Origin: Paramarasmius palmivorus
Taxonomy: Eukaryota; Basidiomycota; Agaricomycetes; Agaricales; Marasmiaceae
DNA: 64,000 nucleotides
Assembly: GCA_037176845.1 (NCBI GenBank)
Contig: JAYKXP010000119.1
Span: forward strand, 62,001 to 126,000
Direction: 5' to 3'
Of the stretch, positions 55,741 through 64,000 are shown piece by piece. Under the pieces are notes generated by a model that was given only the letters and a program-made list of their open reading frames with translations, searched no databases and had not been told where the DNA came from. Positions within the stretch are counted from its first letter, which is position 1. Each line of letters opens with the position of its first letter. The translations under genes were made by a program, and so were the position numbers.

Positions 55741-56340
55741 CATTTTCGTTCCTCCGCTTCCTTCGCTTTTTCTTTTCCTTTCTCCGAGTCTGCGTTCTCC
55801 GACAACCATATGATTATAGAGGCACCTTTCTAGTCAAAATATTGAATACCACCACCCAAATCCCGCGCCGACGCCCTGGCAGCTACACGCTATACGACTC
55901 ATCCACCAACTTGAATGATGGTAATACAAGCACCACGTTCCTTCCTGCGTTATAGAATGCTATAAAGCAGTCTCGTCTGAAGAATCCTCTCTCGTCCTTC
56001 CTTGCATGAGGCCCTTTGGACGATTGAGCCTTGGAATTATGTATGTCCCTCTTCCTTGCTTTTTCTACCTTTGCCTTCTACCTATTCTATTGATGACTCC
56101 AAGGTTCTTGATCTTCATAGAGCGATATGAGTAGTAAAGGCTAACCTATCATCTTTTTGTAGGTACTCCATTCGACACCTTACACATTTACCCGTCTCCC
56201 AGCCCCAGTATCTGCTATCCTGCAATACCAAGTGTGACGCCGGCCCAGAAGATATCCGGTGTGGAAGGAACGCTTTGCGTACCTTTCCAACTCATCATCA
56301 CACCCTAATCACGCGCCATCATACACGCACGGACGCACAA
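55741..56340 (+). pseudogene. R-type gene relic (R7), divergent from copy E
   Basis: The leader CTCCGCTTCCTTCGCTTTTT, followed by CTCCGACAACCATATGATTA, parallels R5 and R4 (GACTACAG position). An intron-like stretch at about 56041-56161 follows. Similarity is lost by about 56340. Confidence 0.45.
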
Positions 56341-57250
56341 GCTTCACATTTTGATCCTGTCACTCCTATTCGATATGTCAACGTTTTTATTCTCAAACGA
56401 TAAAATTGGACAATTACCCCTGCCTCAGTTCATTTCCTATCAAGAAACAAGTTTCATTACTATGATACGTCTCCTTTATTTTATTTACTTTGTTACTGAT
56501 CAGTCTATTTTTCTCTACTTACGACAGAAGCGAGCGGATCACTCAAGATGGACGAAGTTCACTCGACTATCAGCGAAGCCTACGCACATGGGGGTTGAGC
56601 CAGGCAACACCCTACGTCTTAAAATTATGTGCTATGGTTAGTTGGTGCTCAGTGTGGGAAGTGAACGACGTACCTGATCGAGTTGAGACGTTAGCAGATG
56701 TCACCAATTTGCTACGTGCATGGTCTCTTAGATACTGGTCTGTGTTTGACTGTTTCTATTTTATTTTGTTGATTTTATGTTGTTCTGGGCTTTGTATGAT
56801 CGTCTTATAAGACGGACTGGCCAAGTTTATCGTATCAATTCATCCTTTCTCTTTCCCCCATCATCTTCGAGTGTGAACTGTCAAGAGACCTTCTGACAAG
56901 CGTCAGAATCATAGTGAGTGAGTACTTACCGTTTTGTAACTGATACTTGAGTTAGGTATCAAACACAACGTACCCTTTGCAATTACCTTAATCGCACTTC
57001 GGAGAGTCAAGCTTTCCCTTAGCTAAGTATTTTCCTATATACTAGAGATATACTAGTGTCTACTAACAGCTTTATCTTAGGGATATTCCTACGGGAAGGC
57101 TCTGACCATATTCCAACAAGTTCAACGTTCCAATAACTCATACCTTCCATATTCAGCAATCAGGTCTTGAGAGCGGACCGTGTTACCATTTTTGGTAATC
57201 CTGGTCAACACTGTTGAACGCTTAGCGCCCATTATCTCCGAGGCTCCGCG
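56341..57250. other. No supported gene
   Basis: AT-rich, with two overlapping open frames of about 100 codons (56351-56810) that contain many Phe/Leu/Tyr residues but no recognisable motif. Confidence 0.35.
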
Positions 57251-58190
57251 TTCAATCCGTTTACACGGCCAGAGGTTCAAAAGTCAGAATGATGATGGGA
57301 AAATTTTTCGTCAATTGACCATCCCGAAATAGCGATCAAGTTGATGAATCTGGCCGTTCCTCGTTTTGATATTTTGTCTCTCTTGTCAATTTGACGATCA
57401 ATCCTTATTTTCATCGTTCCAACAATGGTCTGGTCAAGAATCCCGCCCATTTTCGGAAGAGTGACGGCAAAATGGGAAAGCTCGTGACCGGCATCATGCG
57501 GCACTACGAGAAATGAGTCAGAAGAGTGTGCGAACTGCTTATGTCAGGTTGAACTTCGCTGTCTCGCAATTTTTTGCCCTCTTGACATCCCTCTTCTCTC
57601 TTCTCTCGCAGCTACGCAAGAGGCCTCAAGCTCAAGACTGTTCCTTCTCCAGCTCTGACACTTGGACTGACTCCTCAAGACTTGCAAATCTCTGGTACTG
57701 GAACATCTGGATTCTTAAGCTCAACGAACCTCAAGTACGCTCGCAACCTCAAGAGCAAGCTTCAACCTTCAAGCCGAAGTCTAATCAAGATACTCGTAAT
57801 GCTATCAAGGTGCTTGCTTGGTGCTCAGGGGAATACATACGCTATTGGCACTTGTGTTTGTGTATGTACAGTATCTTATGTGGTATTGAATGTAGTAGAG
57901 TAGCTAGTAATACGGTAGCAGCAATATTATCTGTTCAAATTACCCATCAGAAAAGGAAAGGAAGGAAAGAATGAAAAGGAAGGAAGCCGGACTGTTGCCA
58001 AAAGGAGCCGAGATGTCCTGGACCCGGCGTAGGTTTTTGGATGTTATATTGATGTAAATTGCAACGTATTGTTTTGATATAGAGCTAAATGACGTCCGGA
58101 TGATAGCTTTTTGACCTCGTTTTGATATTTGCCCAAACGGCATCGAAACGACATCAAAAACCTGCGCCCGTGTACTTGTCAAACGTTTTC
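57250..58190. other. Possible unclassified non-autonomous element
   Basis: Short motifs cluster at both ends: GTCAATTGACC, GTCAATTTGACG and TTTTGATAT at 57310-57400, and TTTTGATAT, GACATCAAAA and CATCAAATT at 58070-58200. I could not define clean tips or a target duplication. A 153-codon frame (57513-57974) containing repeated CTCAAG motifs has no recognisable domain and is not called as a gene. Confidence 0.3.
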
Positions 58191-59170
58191 CGCATCAAAT
58201 TCCGGCATCAACTTCTCTTCCTTCAACCACCATCATCTCCCCGACCTTGTTCCGTCCCTTTCCTTCTGCGTAACTACCTTCTCTCCCATACCGGGAAGGC
58301 TTTTTGAACCTAGTTTGGAGCATTCACCTTTGCTCATCCCCTTACCCTACCATCCGTGTTCTCTTGGTTTCTGGTACCTTGCTATCGAGTAACACTGCAC
58401 GGTCCACGTCGTATTCGGTTCCCTTCCCGAACCCTTTCGTTGTAGGCTTTCCTGCCTTCTCTTTTTACTCGAGCTAACGTTACCACATATCTATAATCTA
58501 GGCTCCAAGACCTTCAGCAATGTCGTCAATTTTTTGTTTCTAGGACACAGAACATGTCTCGCAGGCCATCCTGAGGGTCTGTGTCTTAACGATTTCTCGG
58601 CCGATATGTGCTAATACAATCATTCAGACAGGATGGCCTGATACGCACCTGAAGACTATGAGATCGATCTAGAAACCGCTACATTCAAGGCAACCTTGAG
58701 TCGGGTTGGTACCCACTCATTTGTAGTTGCTTGGGGACCGCCTCTTTCAAATGTGGACGGTAAGCGTTGTTCTACTGACTCTCGTGCTTGCCATCGTAAT
58801 TGCCAAATTCATTCGTTGTTCTTTCTAGGTGCATCAAATCATTGTTATCTCCAAGCATGACTTGGGATAGCTACGAGATCAAGGTCCTTACGCCTATCTT
58901 CCTCAACAAACTGTTGCTCACATCGTTGTCAGAACGCTCCTCGCCCGAGTTGTCGTATATGGCAGGTATGTAGCTGAGTCTCTTTCCTGTCCTTTCCATC
59001 TTCTTGACTTGCCTGTTTAGGTAAATCGCCAACAATAATGCAGGTGCAATTCCTTGTCGTACACTTGCTCCATATACTAACACTGTTAGTTTGCTTTGGT
59101 GAAGGCTCATGAGCTGTAAACTCACGGATACAACCGAGGTCATTTTCGTGCTTTAGTGTACCATCGTAGT
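58191..59170 (+). pseudogene. R-type gene relic (R6)
   Basis: The stretch 58370-58490 lines up with 19110-19220 of R5: CTTGGTACC against TCTGGTACC, ACCCTTTCGTT against ACCCTTTCGTT, and a GAGCTAACGTTACC acceptor region. A pyrimidine-rich leader precedes it. Exons are interrupted and the function is unknown. Confidence 0.45.
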
Positions 59171-62100
59171 ACGAACCCTAGAGAGCTAGTAATATATAGA
59201 TTGTATCGGTAACCGCCTCTACGCCTCGAGATTGAATACACTGGTGTTGATTGAAACAGTTTTCGCATACTACACCATGAAAGAACATCTGTCTTCCTAT
59301 CAATTCTACACATGCGGAAGTTTTTATGTCAATACCTCTGTTCCCTCTAACCTGGGCATCAGAAACTCGTCACCTATCCACATCCAACAACCAAGCCTCT
59401 AGCCTCAGCCTCACGGACTACATAGCTAGCAGACGTCGATCTAGAGCATGAGGCATTAGTACAAAGTAGCTGATAGATGCGGCAGAAAAAATACTTCAAA
59501 GATTTGCCTATACTTGGACGTACGATGGCCTCGCATTTAGTGTGCTGGCTAAATTGTATTCCGAACACCGTTGGCGGGTTCTTGAGTATGTTCTAGGTTC
59601 TCTCTCAGTATTGAGCAAGTTCTGCATCTTGTCGAAGGTATGGAGCCCAGAGGCAAGGTTGAACCTCTTCGCATGGCCTAGTTGTAACGAAGGAGCGTGA
59701 TCCCATGCTGGAAGCGGTCGATGTTCCGGTTCTGTTGAGCGGCTTGGTATTTGACGAGCTGTCTCTGGAAGATCGCCGGTAGAAACACTTGGGGATGTCG
59801 GGGAGCCGGGACCAGGTCATACAGGAAACGAGTTTTAATTCCTATCCGGCGATCTCACTTTTTCTGCTTTATTCGAGGACCATAACTCCAAGCCGCGATC
59901 CTCCAAATCCAGATGCATCTTATACAGATGACTACAAAAGGATTCGAATACTTATGTGTAGATATCTGAAGATTCTACGTGTTGTCAGCCCAACGATATC
60001 GCATTCAAACGGCACGATACGGAGACATACCGATTCTTTGACTCTCATAAGCCCATGTCCAATGTTCAGCCTCTCTCCGTCTCTCCGTCGTCTCTTCCTT
60101 CGAATCTGAACAACAAGATCCTCCAGGACCTCGCCTCTGAGCCTGATAGTTGTCGGGGGAAAAGCTAGAGAAATTCGGAGCATGCACTGAAAGATCCAGG
60201 TTCAATGGTGGAAGTAGGCCAACGAGGATACGACTCGCGGTATCTTTCGCCCGCTTCACAGATCAGGATAGATATACACGCGTTCATTCAATGGAACGCC
60301 GACCTTGAGGAACACGAGCAGTCGGAGTAGCACCCCTGCACTGGCATAAGCATCAGGAAGAGGCAGTGGAGCGTTGTGAATGGACATTGAAATGCTATTC
60401 ACATGCTCAAGAGACCTGAGAAGTGACGGGGTTGCTGTGAGTAAAGATAGTACACGGGAAATGTGGCGGCGACGTACGTAGGGAGCTCGTGACAGAGTCA
60501 TATACCGACAAAATCATCTCCTTCGTACTTGGAGTGCCGGCAGTAACCCATCGAGCTAAGTACTCTGCGTAACGATAAAGACAACTTGAGTATCACAATT
60601 TGATGAGCATGAGAGATTGCTTACCTCCACAGGCTTGACCACCAACGTAAGAGTAGCGAAACAACTATCGCTGGAGAGACCAGCCGAATGCCTCATCGAT
60701 TCTGGTTGCCTGAAGGCGAGATGAATACCTAAAGTCTGAGCCTTGATTCAAGGATACAAATCAGCAGTTACAGTGTACGATGCGGAAATGGCAACGTACT
60801 TATAGCATCAGATACACCAACGAGGGACAGCTCAAAGGCTGGTACAGGTAAAGTTGTCTTTGAAGAGTCCAATTCCGAGGTCAGAGATGAGCTTTTCCTG
60901 TCAGCGCATAGACATGAGATGATTTAAAGTGGCTTTGGAGGCGGGGTTCTGGAGTCCAGGTTAGCGTGGTGTCATCTACGTGAAAATAGCCTAAAAAGAA
61001 TAGAATATGGCTATCTGCGTATATTGGTCAACAAGGGTCTGAGCGCTCACTTCGGTGTGGTTATACGACAACGTTCTCCATCTAAAAAGATGAGGATGAT
61101 CGCGGTCTCATATTCTTGAGACCTACTGACACAATAACGTCAGCTCCAGGAAGAAGAAACAAAGCAAGGAATAAAGGGAAAGAGTGGGATTTGAGATCGG
61201 GATCAAACAGCGGGAAAGGAAGTATAGCGTACACCGTGGTGTTGGTTGGTGCAGTGAGGCACTATAGCCTACTAACATGATAACATAAACGAGAGATCAA
61301 GGAAACAGGCAAGGGCAAATACTCCGAACTGGTTCAGTCAGGAACACTTGGTCTTGCAAAATGCCAGATACGGAAATTATGCGACGAAGGGTACGAGGTT
61401 TAGTATAAGAAACTAGAGAAATTGTTAGTTAGGTCCACCTTCCTCTGGAAACACGAGGAAATGGGTCGACTTGGATAGAATAGGTAGAGGCGGAAAAGGT
61501 AGCGAAGGACAAAAAGAAACGTACAGAGAAAGCCGCAAACATCGACAACCAAGCCTGTGTCGCCTCTGATCTTTTCCAACCGAGCTTGCACGATAACAAG
61601 GTTCCACTAGATGATTTACTAGCGAGGTTCATTTTGACGTGTCTCTTGTTGGGGAGTATCTGTGAGGCTGGACAATTTGACACCTTGATAGAGTTGCCCC
61701 TTGTGTATACCCCAGCCTACACCTCTCTCGAGATCGCTCCAACAAAACTTTGATCCTCATGATTCCCGAATGTACCGAGAGCAACATTCCAATGGTGAGG
61801 ATATAGCATCCGACCTTGAGGAAGGTTACAGCAGAGATCGTCAATATTATGCTTTGGCGGCTTTGCAAGATACCTTGAAGAGACGGCATCAGCTACCTTG
61901 GAATGGAGAACTCAAAGTAGAGGACGTACATGGGGTTTTGTAGGAGCTCCTAGCCCTGATCTCTTCTCGTTCGGCCTAACATTAAACTCTCTTGCTCCAG
62001 CCTTCTGAACGTTCTCCTTAACGAAGAGGTTTCCGAGTCGCAATCTTCGAAATCCTAAGACATCCTATACGGGTGGAGATCAAGGGCCTTGAGCGCCGAC

Positions 62101-62455
62101 AACCTCTGGCGCGTATATAGCATCTAAAAACCGTCCCAGTTAGCACAACAAAATCAAAGACGCAGACAAAGATATGATGCGGCGGCGCACCAAGTTGTTA
62201 ACCCAACATTTGATATTCAACGCTGAGTATCCATTGCCTTGTTTCCTTTATCTCATCGAAGCCCACAGCAAAAGATCGTTCTCGACCCAAAGCCTCGGGA
62301 CAGACGAAGTTGCCGAAATGCTACAGAAAAGGGTTCAACAAAAGATGGAGTAGAGAATCATAAGAGCACCAACTGACTGTGGAAAATTAGGGCTCATTTG
62401 CATGTCAGGGAGTACGGTGAGATGAGGAAAAAGACAGGTAACAGAGGGATATCAC
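59171..62455. other. No supported gene; possible old minus-strand relic near 59.9-60.5 kb
   Basis: Minus-strand islands such as SLLTATPSLLRSLEHV (about 60430) and LEDLVVQIRRKRRR (about 60110) faintly recall Agaricomycete F-box/leucine-rich proteins. They are short, in different frames, and lack an F-box. I do not call a gene. A plus-strand frame at 61701-61943 is equally unsupported. Confidence 0.25.
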
Positions 62456-62460
62456 AGATG

Positions 62461-62532
62461 CTCGTGGTTGCGGTGCAAAATGCTGTCAGCATCGTTTCCC
62501 ACGACGTCAACGCTTCTTTTGTCACCATCACG
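62461..62532 (-). repeat. Conserved core repeat, copy 5 (inverted)
   Basis: The inverted complement matches 23321-23393 closely: GTGACAAAAGAAGCGTTGAC, then CGTGGGAAACGATGCTGACA. It is the only copy in this orientation. Neighbouring sequence to about 62640 also matches 23210-23320 inverted. Confidence 0.7.
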
Positions 62533-62639
62533 AGGTCGACTCGGGTCTTCATCGACATCTCGCGATTCTCGGCTGTTTCATTTATCCCTCTGTTGGCACG
62601 TCTTTTCCTCACCATTATCTCTTCCGGAAAGCTTTGATC

Positions 62640-64000
62640 GCCCCAATCAACATGAGCAAGATTTGTTTACAGTTTCGGGTTCGGAATTCCAGCAGAACGG
62701 CCAACTTAGTTCCTGATTCGCTCATTTGAAGAGCTGCACGTTGGCTGCCTAGGTCTCTTCAAGCTCGCTTCTCAGAGATATACACCTTATCTTGAATCCT
62801 GCATCCACGCTCATGTCAAGCGATCTCATGGACAACATCTGTCATGCGTATCAGATGATCTCTAACTCTTGTAGAAGTGCTCATCCGCTCGACAAGTCAC
62901 TGTGGCTACAGAACTCTAAAAGTTCGATGAAAATGCACCTTCCAGGGTTCCTCCTGGTCCTCCGGTTCATTTCATCGTATTGAAACTCAAGGGACAGCAT
63001 TCACACCCCATATTCATCCGATTCGGAACCCTTGCCAGTGCAGACTTGCTGTTGGGCGTCTGTAATCCCGCAGGTCTCAAACTCAGATCTGGGATTGTCA
63101 TATCCAGTGCTTCAATTCAGACGCACGCTGCCTCAATGCACTCGAGCGACTTTCGTGCAACATATCAGATGAGTTTTCCGTGCTTTGAATCTTGCGACAA
63201 CTGTAAAATCTCTGTATCAAGGTCTCGTTCGTAGACACAAGTGCTAATTCACCTGAAATGTAGCTACGGCTGACTACAGGGTTCTAAAGGCTACAAGACT
63301 GTCTCTGGTTCATCTCATTGTGAACGATGTGAAGGACAGGATTCACGTCCCGTAATCATGGAGCATTCACCGTTCAACCTCAATGAATACACACTCCGCG
63401 GCCCCGTAATACTCATGGCTGATCATTTGACTGCGGCGATTTATTATACCTTCAGCTCGATTATGCCAGTGATACTCCCCAGAACGCCAAATTTAGACGT
63501 GGTGAACGTTGACGAAGTTGAAGGAACAGTTCAACGTAATCTGGATCAAGGTTTCAACAGCTGCGACTTCAAAACACACCATTGACACGCTGTGGCGTAC
63601 GATGGTCCCCTAATTCTGTGATACACCAATGGAACGATCCCCTTGGCTAGTGTTGTCCTCACCACCCGTGACAGTTTGCAAATGTACTTAATTTCTTCTG
63701 GCAGAGAAGGTGATAAATGAGCGGCTATTTTTCATTCAATAACGAAACCGGAAGGAACAAGTGAAGGTTCACGAAGCTGCGTTAGTGAGGCTGAAGGAAT
63801 CTATTACCTTGCATTCGTGCGTGAAAGCTGAGACAGAGTAGGCCGATAAGGCAAAGAACAAACGAAATGGAGCCGCCATACCGGTATCTGGCGATCCAAA
63901 TACTGGATGTTGTGACCTAAATACATCGGGTGTCGGTGGAAACCCTGAAATACGAACAGTTCATCCTCCTTACCTCCCATGTACAATACGTTGACCTAAA
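62640..64000. other. No supported gene; right end of window
   Basis: Short frames are present on the plus strand and no domain is recognised. It may be the inverted continuation of a Q-type block, but I could only align about the first 180 bp next to core copy 5. Confidence 0.35.

Noticed and set aside
57513..57974. Plus-strand frame of 153 codons
   Set aside because: Derived partly from repeated CTCAAG motifs. No domain, no promoter signal and no homolog in the window.
60005..60501. Possible F-box/leucine-rich relic on the minus strand
   Set aside because: Islands are in different frames, no F-box sequence is visible, and the resemblance is only in composition.

Overview
This window looks like an accessory, repeat-rich region of a basidiomycete (Agaricomycete) genome. 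The evidence is short introns (about 45-67 nt) with fungal-type splice sites, CACTA and hAT transposons of fungal style, and a multi-copy multi-pass membrane protein family that I know only from filamentous fungi. I see no rRNA, tRNA, CRISPR array or prokaryotic operon. Splice positions were worked out by eye and are good to about 2 nt.

Layout: 568-2597 is a 2.03 kb foldback-like element with long terminal inverted repeats (TIRs). 4096-5400 is a decayed tandem repeat with a unit of about 487 bp. 5576-7054 is a broken copy (A) of the membrane protein family. 8.0-15.6 kb, 20.7-34.0 kb and 37.3-41.5 kb hold decayed copies of a dispersed, intron-bearing unit called Q-R here. The second copy is split by an autonomous-looking CACTA transposon (23584-30706) with three genes and a TCT target-site duplication (TSD). 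16.2-17.9 kb (copy B) and 42.8-44.5 kb (copy C) are intact four-exon membrane protein genes. 45518-49755 is a hAT transposon with an apparently complete transposase gene. 50174-51133 (copy D) is an N-terminally truncated member. 51.6-55.4 kb (copy E) is a member killed by two nonsense codons and a 2.03 kb transposon in exon 2. 55.7-59.2 kb has more R-like relics. The last 5 kb holds little beyond one inverted copy of a conserved core repeat.

How the parts relate: at copies B and E the membrane gene lies head-to-head with an R-type unit, and the B promoter carries a CRE-like TGACGTCA. The ancestral duplicated unit may therefore be a divergent gene pair with a shared promoter. Three paralogs keep a non-canonical GC donor at the same intron, and four keep an intron just after the stop codon. 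These are the most distinctive features. The biochemical role of the membrane family is not known to me.
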